64,000 nt of DNA from Elephas maximus indicus (taxonomy: Eukaryota > Chordata > Mammalia > Proboscidea > Elephantidae): NCBI RefSeq assembly GCF_024166365.1, contig NC_064834.1, positions 54,416,001 to 54,480,000 on the forward strand, given 5' to 3'. Position 1 is the stretch's first letter; every line of letters begins with the position of its first letter. The notes beneath the pieces were generated by a model. That model saw only the letters and a program-made list of their open reading frames with translations. It made no database searches and was not told the DNA's origin. This document shows positions 1 to 10,668 of the stretch, piece after piece. The position numbers and the translations under genes were made by a program.

Positions 1-136
1 CCAGAAAGATATTTGATGGCATGCAAGTAGGAAATCATCTTTGTGTTTGCTCCTCATCTGCTGAGCACGTGCGGGACCCTCCAATAACAACTGTTGGGAG
101 TGCTGGAGATGAATTATTAGTAAATTTTGTTTATAG
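1..136 (+). other. AS3MT: AS3MT intron, 3' end of the intron before the first exon seen here
   Basis: Non-coding sequence ending in the splice acceptor 'ttataggtg' (AG at 135-136). The upstream part of the gene lies outside the window. I see no recognisable repeat here. Confidence 0.8.
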
Positions 137-279
137 GTGACTGTCGTTTTGTTTCTGCAACATTTCGCCTCTTCAAACTCCCTAAGACAGGACCAGCCAA
201 AAGATGTCAGGTTATTTACAATGGAGGAATCACAGGATATGAAAAAGAACTAGTATTTGATGCAAATTTCACGTTTAAG
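137..279 (+). CDS. AS3MT: AS3MT exon (probably third from last): arsenite methyltransferase
   Basis: Coding exon of arsenite methyltransferase, the cytosolic SAM-dependent enzyme that methylates trivalent arsenic to mono- and dimethyl forms. The translation runs from GDCRFVSATFRLFK to DANFTFK and matches the part of the mammalian enzyme that follows the methyltransferase fold. Counting back from the stop codon, with the 375-residue human protein as reference, the Cys of GDC falls at residue 250, a conserved cysteine. The acceptor AG is at 135-136 and the donor GT at 280-281. The first Gly codon is split: one base comes from the previous exon. The frame is open, with no lesion. The 93-aa open frame that runs on to 408 is only read-through into the intron. 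The family is recognised from memory of the protein, with no alignment run. Confidence 0.95.
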
Positions 280-596
280 GTAAATAAGAATTTCCATGAG
301 TTCTGGAATGCTTCCTATGCTTACCCTTGCCTTAGGTACCTTTTTTTGACCTTGCATTGCTTCTTACTTCTCAGGTATTGGTTGGCTTATTTGTGTGTGT
401 GTTTTTGAAGTGGAAATGGAAAGGCATTTTCCCCCCAATATTTATTATAAGTGTTTTAAAATACAAAAAAGTTAAAATGTACAATGAATACTCATATACT
501 CATGATATATTTCAGCAGTTGTCAACATTTTGTCATATTTGCTTTATCTATACATATATATATGGGTGTATGTATATATATATTTCCTTCAGCATA
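280..596 (+). other. AS3MT intron with a probable old L1M fragment
   Basis: Donor GT at 280. From about 440 to 590 the sequence has the look of an old L1M 3' region, including 'gtcaacattttgtcatattt', and ends in a TA/TG-rich microsatellite at about 553-585. The L1M assignment is weak. Confidence 0.4.
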
Positions 597-1190
597 TCAC
601 TGGAGCAACAGAGGAAGGAGAGTCAAGAATAGGCAGAGGATATGAAATGTGTGGCTAATTGCCACCATGAACAACTGCTTCTTTACCATGAGACCAGAGG
701 AGCTGGATGGTGCCTGGCTACCATTACTGAACATTTTGATCAACGATTCCATAGAAGAATCTTGATCAAAAGGGGGAAAATGCAGAACAGAATTCCAAAT
801 TCTCATGGACTCTAGACTTTCTGGAGCCACGGAGAATGGACGAATCCCTGAAACTACTGCCCTGAGATAATCTTTAAACCTTAAACCAAAAATATCCCCT
901 GAAGTCATCTTAAAACCAAACGATAGTTTAGTTTAACTAGTAAAAAAAGGTCTGCCTTGAGCATTATGCTCTTTTAAGAACTATCTATATGGGATGAAAT
1001 TGACAACAGCAACTTGAAAGATTAGACAGGAACCTTAGGGGGACAGTGTGTTTATGTTAATGTGGGGGGAACAACTCAGAAAAGGAAGATAAGAATGGTT
1101 GTACAACTTGAAGACTAATCAATGTCACTAAATTGTGCATGTAGAAATTGTTGGGGGAAAAAACACAGTTTATTATAATACATGATATTT
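597..1190 (+). mobile_element. L1 3' UTR fragment, afrotherian type C, sense to AS3MT
   Basis: This is the reverse complement of the element at 54862-55656: both share 'gaccagaggagctggatggt' or its complement and the 'gatcaacgattccatagaag' segment. It ends in an A/T-rich tail near 1140-1215. No open frame is expected, because this is the 3' UTR. Confidence 0.7.
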
Positions 1191-1490
1191 ATTCAATACT
1201 TTTTTTTTTCTTTAAAAAAAAATTTTTTTATTCAATACTTACTATTGGTTTATATAATCCCAGTAGATGAAGGGATAAAAGCAAAATTAATCTGATAGAA
1301 GCAGGGGCTGGACAGCCCAGAATCTCTGATGCTCACTCCTGCTTCTTTTTACATACCTCCCAGAGACCCTGCAACTGAAAGGAGTATACTTTGAAAACTA
1401 CTGGTTCTAGTCCAAAGCCCTCATTTTAGAGATGAATAAGGTGAAGCTCAGAGAGCAGTGGCTTTCCACATCTTACCTCTGAGCAGAGAC

Positions 1491-1692
1491 TAGTTGTTGT
1501 TCTTAGTTACGGTCAAGTTGATTCCAACTCATAGTACCCGTGTATGCAGAGTAGAACAGCTCCGTAGGGTTTTCAAGGCTTTGAACTTTCAGAAGCAGAT
1601 CGCCAGGCCTGTCTTCTGAGTGCCTCTGGGTAGGTTCAAACCACCAACCTTTTGGGTGGTTGTTGAGTGCTTATGCCACCCAGGGACTCCAG
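1491..1692 (-). mobile_element. AfroSINE (older subfamily, central 'caggcc' insert)
   Basis: The reverse complement reads from 'ggagtccctgggtggcataa' through to the tail 'gttggaatcaacttgaccgt' and an (AAC)n-type end, seen here as 'gttgttgttctta' at 1493. It belongs to the longer, diverged subfamily carrying 'agacaggcctggcgatctgc'. Confidence 0.85.
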
Positions 1693-1908
1693 GGTGGAGA
1701 CTGGGTGCTGAAACAGTAAGTGTGCTTTTTTCAGCATTACCACCGAAGGAAAAGTGAGTATGACACTGGTCAATTCCAGCTGGAAATAAATTGGAAACTA
1801 GCAGTTGAGTCTGAACATGGGAGTATACCATGTCAGAAAGTGTGGTCTTTTATTCTGAAATGGCACTCATTAGTAAAACTTGTGGGTGGTTTTATCCTGT
1901 TGAGATTG

Positions 1909-2506
1909 AACTGCCATCTTTTTTTTTTTTTTGAATAATTTTTATCGTGCTTAAAAAAAATTAGTTTACAAATCCAGTCAGTCTCTCACACAAAAACCCA
2001 CATACACCTTGCTACGCGCTCCCAATTACTCTCCCCCTAATGAGACAGCCTGCTCTCTCCCTCCACTCTCTTTTTGTGTCCTTTTTGCCAGCTTCTAACC
2101 CCCTCCACCCTCTCATCTCCCCTCCAGGTAGGAGATGCCAACTTAGTCTCAAGTGTCCACCTGATTCGAGAAGCTCACTCCTCACCAGCATCCCTCTCCA
2201 ACCCACTGTCCAGTCCAATCCATGTCTGAAGAGTTGGCTTCAGGAATGGTTCCTGTCCTGGACCCAGAGAAGGTCTGGGGGCCATGACCACCACGGTCCT
2301 TCTAGTCTCAGTCAGACCATTAAGTCTGGTCTTATGAGAATTTGGGGTCTACATCCCACTGCTCTCCTGCTCCCTCAGGGGTTCTCTGTTGTGTTCCCTG
2401 TCAGGGCAGTCATCGGTTGTAGCCGGGCACCATCTAGTTCTTCTGGTCTCAGGATGATGTAGTCTCTGGTTCATGTGGCCCTTTCTGTCTCTTGAAACTG
2501 CCATCT
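1909..2506 (-). mobile_element. 5'-truncated L1 (3' UTR, type A) with target-site duplication
   Basis: A poly(T) run at 1920 is followed by the reverse complement of the afrotherian L1 3' end ('tttttatcgtgctt', then 'gtagccgggcaccatctagt'). It is flanked by an 11-bp direct repeat, aactgccatct, at 1909-1919 and 2496-2506. The right repeat ends 31 bp before the next AS3MT exon. The + strand open frame at 2040-2462 is an antisense by-product of the repeat and also occurs in the copy at 32064. Confidence 0.88.
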
Positions 2507-2537
2507 CTTAATACATGTTTTTCATGCTACCCTTCAG

Positions 2538-2672
2538 GAAGGTGACATTGTCGAAGTAGATGAAGAAACAGCAGCTATCTTGAAGAATTCACGATTTGCC
2601 CAAGATTTTCTGATCAAACCAATTGGAGGGAGGTTGCCACCAACTGGAAGTTGTTCTGCTTTAGAATCAAAG
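2538..2672 (+). CDS. AS3MT: AS3MT penultimate coding exon
   Basis: Encodes 45 residues, from EGDIVEVDEETAAIL through FAQDFLIKPIGG to ALESK, in the C-terminal part of arsenite methyltransferase. The acceptor is 'acccttcag' (AG 2536-2537) and the donor GT is at 2673-2674. The exon starts and ends in phase 0, so it joins in frame to the Lys ending the previous exon and to the Asp opening the last one. There is no stop or frameshift. The polypyrimidine tract sits in a 31-bp window between an L1 target-site repeat and the exon. Confidence 0.95.
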
Positions 2673-3422
2673 GTTTGCAGACTTTCAATTCCGTACCTCA
2701 GAGAACCATTTTAAAAATCATCATGGTGGCTGGTGGTTCCTTACCATTACATTGGGAATGTAATTAATGCCACTGAATTGGTTAAAAATGGTGAAAATAG
2801 CAATTATATGTTGCATGTATATTACTACAGTAAAAAAAATCATTATGCTTGCCACAGTCTACTAAAGCAAGAAGAAAATCTCTATTTTTTACAGTTGGCC
2901 ATCCATAACTTATTTCTAGCATATTTGTATCTATAAAACGATTTGAATTATTTCATGTCTTCACTTTTTCAATCCAGACAGTAAGTCAGAGGTGCCTAAT
3001 TTGGTGTATCCATGGACTTTGAGGCATACATGTATCCTTTAAATTATATTAAAAATTGGGCGTGTGTATGTGTTTATGTTCATTTTTCTTAAGAGATGGT
3101 CTGTTATTTTCATCGGGTTCTCAAAGGGGTCTAAAAAGATTAAGAGCTACCTTTAGAAAAATATGTAAGTTATTGCTAGTTGCTGTAGAGTCAATTCCAA
3201 TTCATAACTTTTCAGTATATTTATTGACTACTTATATTTATATCATATATTTATTGACCATTCATATTTATATCATCTGCTGTGAACTTTCTATTTAATT
3301 AGTTTAACCATTTTTTTTATCAGAGTGTGGATTAGCCCTTTAAAATTTCTTTGTAAAAGACTATTGTATGTTGCAAATATTTTTTCTCAGTGTCATTTAT
3401 CTTTTGTTTATTTTTTTGATAC
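2673..3422 (+). other. AS3MT last intron, 5' part
   Basis: Mostly unassigned intronic sequence. A short stub at about 3168-3210 resembles the 3' end of an AfroSINE in minus orientation ('gttgctgtagagtcaattcc'). The rest is AT-rich with no recognisable structure. Confidence 0.6.
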
Positions 3423-3642
3423 ACTGTTCAATTTTTTTTTTTTGACGGACAATAAGGGAAGTTTATTATATCTTGTTTTAGTGATTACAAAAGAGTTATC
3501 CCAGAGGATTTGAGATCTATTTCCTTTTTTTTAAAATAATTTTTATTGTGCTTTAAGTGAACATTTACAAATCGAGTCAGTCTCTCACATATAAACTTAT
3601 ATACACCTCACTACATACTCCCACTTAAACTGTTCAATTTTT
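3423..3642 (-). mobile_element. Very short L1 3' end plus ~80 bp probable 3' transduction
   Basis: A 14-bp direct repeat, actgttcaattttt, lies at 3423-3436 and 3629-3642. Read on the minus strand, the insert has about 95 bp of L1 3' end with its own AATAAA (3542-3547) and an A-run (3525-3532). It then has about 80 bp of non-L1 sequence holding a second AATAAA (3462-3467), 18 bp before a final A-tract (3437-3443). This is the layout of an L1 transcript that read through its weak poly(A) site. Confidence 0.75.
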
Positions 3643-3724
3643 ACGTAGTCATTGCCTTTATGGTTTCTCCCTTTGATATTATGCTTAGAAAGACTTGCCC
3701 TATATCAACATTATAAATTTATAT

Positions 3725-5030
3725 TTTTTTCTAGTACTTTTTTTATTGTGATAAAATTTCACCATTTTAACCTTTTTAAAGTGTAGAATTTAGTGGCTTT
3801 TAATACATTCACAATGTTGTGCAACCATTACCACTATCTAATTCCAGAACATTTCTATCATCCCAAATCGAAACCCTGTACTCATTAAGCAGTCACTCTC
3901 TATTTTCTCCTTCCACCAGCCTTTGGAAACCACTAATCTCCTTTCTGTCTCCATGGATTTGCCTATTCTGGGTATTTCATATACATGGGATCATATAGTA
4001 TATGGCCTTTTGTGTCTGGCTTATTTCACTTAGCATGTTTTCAAGGCTTATCCATGCCGTAGCATGCATCAGTACTTCATTCCTTTTTATGATTGAATAA
4101 TATTACATTATGCATAGACCACAATTTGTTTATCCATTCATCAGCTGATGGACATTTGAGTTGTTCCCATTTTGGGGCTATTATGAGTAATGCCACTACA
4201 AATATTGGTGTACCAGTTTTTGTTTGAACACCTGTTTTCAACTCTCTTGGGTATGTACCTAGGAGTAGAATTGCTGGGTCATACAGTAATTCTCTACTGA
4301 CCTTTTTGAGGGACTACCAAACTGTTTTCCACAGTGGCAGTACCATTTTACAACCCCACCAACAATGTCTGAGAGTTCCAGTTTCTCCACATCCTCACTA
4401 ACACTTACTTTCCTGTTTTTTTTTTTTTAATTTTTTTTTATAGCCATTCTAGTGGGTGTGAAGTGGTGTCTTAGTGACTAAGGATGTTGAACATCGTTTC
4501 ATGTCCTCATTGGCCATTTGTCTATCTTCTTTAGAGAAATAGCTACTCAAGTCCTTTGCCCATATTTTTTTATTGTGGTAAAAATATATTTAACAAAACA
4601 TTTACCATTTCGACATTTTTTATGTGTACACTTGAGTGATGTTAATTAAATTCACCATGTTGCACAGCTGTCACCACTTTCCATTTCCAATGTTTTTATG
4701 CCATTGCCTCAGTGCCCTCATGCCATAACGCCTCCTTTTCCTTTCCTTCCTATCATTTTTGCCCATTTTTAAATTGGGTTGTTTGTCTTTTTGTTCTTGA
4801 CTTGTAGGAGTTCTTTATGTAATCTGGATACTAGACCTTTATCAGATACATGATTTACAAGTATTTTCTCTCATTCTGTGGGTTGTATTTTCACTTTCTT
4901 GATAGTGTCCTTTGATACACAAAGGCTTTTAATTTTGAAGTCCAATTTATCGGTTTATTTTGTTGCTTGCGTTTTTGGTGTAATATCTAATAAACCATTG
5001 CCAAATACAAGGTCATAAAGATTCTTCTAG
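3725..5030 (-). mobile_element. Old L1M 3' end (ORF2 tail plus 3' UTR), decayed
   Basis: It begins 'tttattgtgataaaatttca' and continues with the typical antisense L1M string, including 'tttatccattcatcagctga', 'attgctgggtcat' and 'ttgtaggagttctttatgta'. It contains a younger L1M piece inserted at 4564-4757. Confidence 0.85.
4564..4757 (-). mobile_element. L1M 3' fragment nested in an older L1M
   Basis: Starts 'tttattgtggtaaaaatata' and is flanked by the direct repeat tttgcccat (4555-4563 and 4758-4766). It interrupts the L1M string at 'cctttgcccatttttaaattg'. Confidence 0.7.
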
Positions 5031-5044
5031 TACTTTCTGCCGTT

Positions 5045-5310
5045 GTTTTCAAAAACAAAGTGGCATAGCATTAGGATTTAAGTATACAGGCCTTGGAGTC
5101 AGAAAGAGCAGGTTCAGATTTTGGCTTTGTCACTGACATGTGATCTTAGTTAAGTGGCCTTGGACAAGTGGCCTAACTTCCCTAAACCTTAGTTTCCTAA
5201 TCTGTGATGGGGAGATAATAATCACTTTCTACACTCAGTTTTAAGGATCAAATGAGATGATATACATATAATGCTTAGCTCAATGCCTGGCACATAATAC
5301 CTACTGAAAA
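5045..5310 (+). mobile_element. MIR SINE
   Basis: Typical MIR content in order: 'gccttggagtcagaaagagc', 'cttagtttcctaatctgtga', 'aaatgagatgatatacat' and 'caatgcctggcaca'. Confidence 0.85.
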
Positions 5311-5822
5311 AATAAACAGCAGTTATAATTATGGACCTACTCTTACTAAAATTCTTAGCTGCTTGTACCTATGTTCTAAGTGTTTTTTGAGTTTGGACCA
5401 TCTTTGCAGGATTTTTTTATCATTCTGGGTCTCAGAAATTCTGTAACCTTTCTCTCTGTTTTTCCTTTCTGTTGAAAAAAAAAAATTTTTTTATGGGTAC
5501 ATTCCTTGACTCAGTAACTCTTGTGCCTTTTTCTCCTTCTGTTGTTACTTCCTAAGCAGTGTTTTAAGAGTAAAGCTTATTTGGAAAGCACTCTCAAATA
5601 CGGTAAATTTATAGATGGGGAAGGTTAATTGTTCCACGAGACAGGATTCCTAGAGCCAAAAACTTAACGCATTTTTGTTTGGCCAGTTTTACCAGCATGA
5701 ATCAAGCCCATGCTAAATAGAGCAGCCAATTCTAGAGCTAAAGAATGCTTTACTTTCTTTGTTCTATAATATTCTTGATCACTCAACTATTATTACTACT
5801 ATTCTGTTTTTTCCAAAAGGTG

Positions 5823-5872
5823 ATGTGTGTGTGTGTATATATGTATATATATGTATTTTTTTTGGGGGGGGG
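5823..5872. repeat. Compound TG/TA microsatellite and G-run
   Basis: TG repeats run into TA repeats, a T-run and a nine-base G-run, just before the L1 at 5908. Confidence 0.85.
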
Positions 5873-5907
5873 GATCAGTTCTGACTCCTGGCAGCTGTGC
5901 TCTGTGG

Positions 5908-7480
5908 GTTTTTTTTTAAATTTTTATTGTGCTTTAAGTGAAAGTTTACAAATCAAGTCAGTCTCTGATATAAAAATTTATATACACCTTGCTATATACT
6001 CCTAGATGCTCTCCCCCTAATGAGACAGCACACTTCTTCCTTCCACCCTGTATTTCCGGGTCCATTCAGCTAGCTTCTGTCGCCCTCTGCCCTCTCATCT
6101 CCTCTCCAGACAGGAACTGGCCGTATAGTCTCATGTGTCTACTTGATCCAAGAAGCTCACTCCTCACCAGTATCATGTCCTATCTTACAGTCCAGTCCAA
6201 TCCCTGTCTGAAGAGTTGGCTTTGGGAATGAATGGTTCCTGTCTTGGGCTAACAGAACGTCTGGGGACCATGACCTCAGGGTTCCTTCTAATCTCAGTCA
6301 GACCATTAAGTCTGGTCTTTTTACGAGAATTTGAGGTCTGCATCCGACTGCTCTCCTGCTCCTTCAGGGATTCTTTGTTGTATTCCCTGTCAGGGCAGTC
6401 ATCAGTTGTAGCTGGGCACCATCTAGTTCTTGTCTCAGGCTGATGTAGTCTCTGATTTATGTGGCCCTTTCTGTCTCTTGGGCTCATAATTACCTTGTGT
6501 CTTTGGTGTTCTTCATTCTCCTTTGGTCCTGGTGGGTTGAGACCAATTGATGTATCTTAGATGGCCGTTTGCTAGCATTTAAGATCCCAGACGCCACTCT
6601 CCAAAGTGGGATACAGAATGTTTTCTTAATAGATTTTATTATGCCAGTTGACCTAAATGTCCCCTGAAACCATGGCCCCCAAATCCCCACCCCTGCTACA
6701 CTGGCCTTCGAAGCGTTCAGTTTATTCAGGAAACTTCTTTGCTTTTGGTTTAGTCCAGTTGTGCCGACCTCTTCTGTATTGCGTGTTGTCTTTCCTTCAC
6801 CTAATTTAGTTCATGTCTACTATCTATCTTCCTCCTTCCCTCCCCACTCTCGTAACCATCAAAGAATATTTTCTTCTCTGTTTAAACTATTTCTTGAGCT
6901 CTTATAATAATGGTCTCATACAATATTTGTACTTTTTGCAAGTGACTAATTTCACTCAATATGCCTTCCAGATTCCTCCATGTTATGAAATGTTTCACAG
7001 ATTCATCATTGCTCATTATCAATGTGTAGTATTCCATTGTGTGAATATACCATAATTTATCTACTCATCCATTGATAGCCACCTTGGTTGCTTCCATCTT
7101 TTTGCTGTTGTAAACAGTGCTTCAGTGAACATGGGTGTGCATATATCTGTTCAGGTAAAGGCTCTTATTTCTCTAGGATGTATTCCAGGGAGTGGGATTG
7201 CTGGATTGTATGGTAGTTCTATTTCTAGTTGTTTAAAGAAGCACCAAATGGATTTCCAAAGTGGTTGTACCATTTTACATTCCCACCAGTAGTGTATAAG
7301 TCTCTCCACAACCTCTCCAACATTTACGATTTTGTGTTTTTTGGATTAATGCCAGCCTTGTTGGAGTGAGATGGAATCTCGTTGTAGTTTTGATTTGCAT
7401 TTCTCTAATGGGTAATGATCGTGAGCATGTATCTGTTAGCTACCTGAATGTCTTTCTTTGGTGAAGTGCCTGTTCATATC
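5908..7480 (-). mobile_element. 5'-truncated L1: end of ORF2 plus full 3' UTR (type A)
   Basis: A poly(T) is followed by the reverse complement of the L1 3' UTR up to about 6880, then the 3' end of ORF2 read on the minus strand from about 7480 to its stop (TAA, complement of 6882-6884). The ORF2 remnant reads ...WRNLEGILSEIS... and ends ...AQEIV. It is the only copy here that links this 3' UTR to recognisable L1 coding sequence, and so identifies the shorter copies as L1. Confidence 0.9.
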
Positions 7481-8537
7481 AAAAGGTGATATATTTTTAT
7501 TTTTTTGGTAGAAATATGTGACTTTTGATTTTTTCAATTCATTAAACATTTTACAAAGATGATGTTGCTATTTTGAAACTCTCGGGAATTCATTGATAAC
7601 AGAACCTTTCTGGGAAGAATTGATGTTTATTTTGAAGTACGTTTTCATCTAATCCTAATTTGCCTATAACTGAGTTCCCTGAATACTGGCTGTAAAAGCT
7701 GTCAGAAAATTACAGTTATAAATAAAAAGGGTCTCTTCTCCAGCCGCAACATTTCTAGTGGACTCGGGCTGTAAAAAGTGTAGTTGCTAAATTATACATG
7801 TAAAAATGGTTGAAATGGCAAATACTTTGTTCTATGTATTTTACCACAATAAAAAAAAAGGTTTTAATGTAGTTAAACAAATGAGTTTGTTACTGCAGAA
7901 GACTGTCAGTGTAGCTCTTGTTCTCCTTCCTAGTATGCGTGCAGCCCAAGTACAGGAGGGTTCTTGGCCTCAGCTGTCAATTATAACATTCTACGTATTT
8001 GAACTGGTTTATCCCAAGCCTCCTTTCTATTCCGTCACACTCCTTTCAGCCTGCAGATGTGCCAATATCTTTAGATCAATTCCATGTTTTTGAAATGGGG
8101 ATAATTGACACTGAAGGAAGATTTAAAAAATGAAACAGCTGTGTGTCCTAGAAATCTAACCTTGTGCTCTTGGGGGATGACGCTCTTATCTTTTTTTATG
8201 GAAGACCTTTATGATAAACCCTACAGCACAGTGCAGTACAGGCAGGCAAGGAACTGCATGTACTACGTCTTCTTACCAGTTGCTGAATAGAGGAATGAAA
8301 GGTGCTGCTGCTTGCTGAGGACTGACTCAGTGAAAACTGTTTTTGAGAGCTCTCTTTGTTCTTTTTAATCCTGACAAGCAAGATGTATTTTGTTATAAAA
8401 AGAATTGCGTTATTGAAACACTGCAGCATTTGAGATGATGCCAGTAGGATTTGTGCTCTGTACTGCATTTCCTCAATTAATAGTAGTGGTAGTAATAACA
8501 TGAATAACAATAGTAATAATAAGCATTAACCTTTATT
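7481..8537 (+). other. AS3MT last intron, mostly unassigned; L1M 3' tip
   Basis: At about 7785-7859 the string 'tacatgtaaaaatggttgaa' followed by 'taccacaataaaaaaaaa' is the extreme 3' end of an old L1M in + orientation. Elsewhere I see nothing specific. Confidence 0.5.
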
Positions 8538-8700
8538 GGGAGCCTTGGTGACCTAGTGGTTAAGCGTTTGGCTGCTAACCAAAAAGTTGGCATTTCGAAT
8601 CCATCAGCCATTCCTTGGAAACCCTATGGAGCAGTTCTTCTCTGTCCTATAGGGTCGCCATGAGTCAGAATTGACTCGAAGGCAGTGGGTTTTGGGGTTT
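8538..8700 (+). mobile_element. AfroSINE (short subfamily)
   Basis: Starts 'gggagccttggtgacctagt'; the B-box-like 'tttcgaatcc' is present. The tail is 'gagtcagaattgactcgaag' followed by a GT-rich end 'gtgggttttggggttt'. Confidence 0.92.
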
Positions 8701-8715
8701 AACCTTCACTGAAGG

Positions 8716-8971
8716 GCATTGGTGGCTCAGTGGTAGAATTTTTACCTTCCCAGGTTCAGTTCCTGGCCAATGTAGCTCATGTGTAGCCACCACCATGTCA
8801 GTGGAGGCTTGTATGATGCTATGATGCTAAACAGTTTTAGGGAGCTTCCAGACTAAGAAAGATTGGGAAGAAAGGCCTGGCAATCCACTTCTGAAAATCC
8901 TATGAGTCACAATGGTCTGATCCCACTATACATGGAATTGCCATGAGTAGGGGGCTGGTAACAACCACCAT
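8716..8971 (+). mobile_element. tRNA-Gly-derived SINE, distinct from the AfroSINE head
   Basis: The head 'gcattggtggctcagtggta' and 'cctggccaatgt' match the 5' and 3' parts of tRNA-Gly, with the anticodon arm largely lost. The body continues with 'gtcagtggaggcttgtatga', 'aagaaaggcctggcaatcca' and the RTE-like end 'gccatgagtaggg...ggtaacaacc'. It lies 15 bp after an AfroSINE. It is not a functional tRNA gene. Confidence 0.8.
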
Positions 8972-8984
8972 CACCTTTGCTAAC

Positions 8985-9168
8985 AGATAATACATTCAAG
9001 GCACCATATCATTTAGTCCGCACAGCAACTCTTACAATCCCCATTTTACAAATGAAGAAACTGAACTCAGAGAGGTTAAGTTACTCATCCAAGGTCACAC
9101 AGATAGAAAGTAGTGAATTTGAACCCACATCTGATTATAGAGCTGATACTTTCAACCAATATGTTATA
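8985..9168 (-). mobile_element. MIR SINE
   Basis: Antisense MIR: 'ccccattttacaaatgaaga', 'caaggtcacacagatagaaa', 'tttgaacccacatctgatta' and a 'tatgttatactg' end. Confidence 0.8.
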
Positions 9169-9169
9169 C

Positions 9170-9487
9170 TGTTGTTATTGTTGTTAGGTGCCGTCGAGTT
9201 GGTTCTGACTCATAGCAACCCTGCGTATAACAGATGAAACACTGCCTGATCCTGCACCATCCTCATAATTGTTGCTGTGTTTGAGCCCATTGTTGCAGCC
9301 ACTGTGTCAATCCATTTTGTTGAGGGTCTTCCTCTTTTTCATTCACCCTCTACTTTACCAAGCATAATGTCCTTCTCCATGGTCTGGAGTAGAACTGCCC
9401 TATAGGGTCTCCAAGGGTGTAATCTTTATAGAAGCAGACTGCCACATCTTTCTCCCGAGAAGTAGCTGGTAGGTTCAAACCACCAAG
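9170..9487 (-). mobile_element. RTE LINE 3' end joined to an AfroSINE body (chimera)
   Basis: On the minus strand, an AfroSINE middle part (complement of 9384-9487, from near the tRNA-related B box to 'agggcagttctactcc') runs directly into the RTE 3' end ('ctggagaagg' region to the tail, complement of 9170-9383). The SINE's own 3' end is absent, and the far side of the RTE is MIR. Confidence 0.75.
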
Positions 9488-10374
9488 CTGAGAAGAGGAA
9501 ATACAATGGGTGAAGGCCTGGTAGTGGCAACCAGTACAGCCCTTTTCCAGGCTTGGAGATCTGTCAGATGCTGGTCTGCCTGTTAGGGAGCCCAGATCCA
9601 GGCAAACCTCTTCATTTTCGAAACGTGAAAACTGAGGGACAGGGAGGCCAAGGCCACGAGTAAGTTACTTCAATAAAGGGACTAGTTCATAAGACTGTCA
9701 GTTGCATGAATGCAGGGTCTGTGCCTGTCTTGTACACCCCTCTATCTGCCCTGACCAACAATAACTAGTAAGAGTGTAAATTTATGTTGAGTGAATTCAT
9801 TACCATTATTTAAAGTGGCTTGTTATACTCTCGATTTCCTACTTTTGGCCTGGTTTTTCTTTGGCCTCATTGGTGCTCCTGCTGGAGGTATCTCGTTGGG
9901 GGGAAAGAAGGAGAAATAAAGACTTAACCATCTTGTTTTTTGAAAACTCCCCTTTCTCTGTCCTGAGATCTGGCTGGCCATTGGTGCTGGCAATGTCAAT
10001 ACCTGAACATCAGCAATTGCTAATGATGGCCCTGGTGACTGGGACTTAGTTCTTGTCTTGTGCACATGTTCTGGGGATTAGAATGAGGGAAGAGAAGAAG
10101 TTTCAGCATTTCAGTATCTCAGTTCCAAAGAATTAAATGGCACATACAAATGAGAATCTCATAGAACAAAACAAAGTCAGATGAGCAAAATCAACTCTTC
10201 TGGTCCAATAGGGATTACCTTTAAGAAGCTTTAAATGAAGTTTGCCTTGAAAGTAGTAATAATTTGATTAGAAGCTTCAGGAAGAGAGGGCCACCTTTAC
10301 AGAAGAATGACTGATGCTCCTGCCAGAACTCCCTGGAATTATAAAGATTATCTTCCTCCTAGGTAAAGCAAAAG
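9488..10374 (+). other. AS3MT last intron, no recognised repeat
   Basis: Unique-looking intronic sequence. I see no exon, repeat or motif that I can name. Confidence 0.5.
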
Positions 10375-10572
10375 GAGCCCTGGTGGTACAGTGGTTAAAA
10401 CACTTGGCTGCTAACCAAAAAGCTTGGTGCTTCAAACCTACCAGCTGCTCCATGGCAGAAAGATGTGGCAGTCCACTTCCCTAAAGATTTACAGCCTTTG
10501 AAACCCTGTGGAGCAGTTCTGCTCTCCTATAGGGTCACTATGAGTCGGAATCGACTCGATGATAGTGGATTC
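10375..10572 (+). mobile_element. AfroSINE (long subfamily)
   Basis: Starts 'gagccctggtggtacagtgg' and includes the 'gaaagatgtggcagtcca' insert typical of the longer subfamily. The tail is 'gagtcggaatcgactcgatg'. It ends about 97 bp before the last AS3MT exon. Confidence 0.93.
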
Positions 10573-10668
10573 GGAAGTAAAGCAATCAAAATAATATAGA
10601 ACTATGGTATTAGTGTTTGGGTACGTCAAAACACCTTTAACTTCTCATTTGGGTTTGCCTTTTGACAG

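Noticed and set aside
8716..8790. tRNA-Gly gene
   Set aside because: The anticodon arm is missing and the sequence continues into a SINE body.
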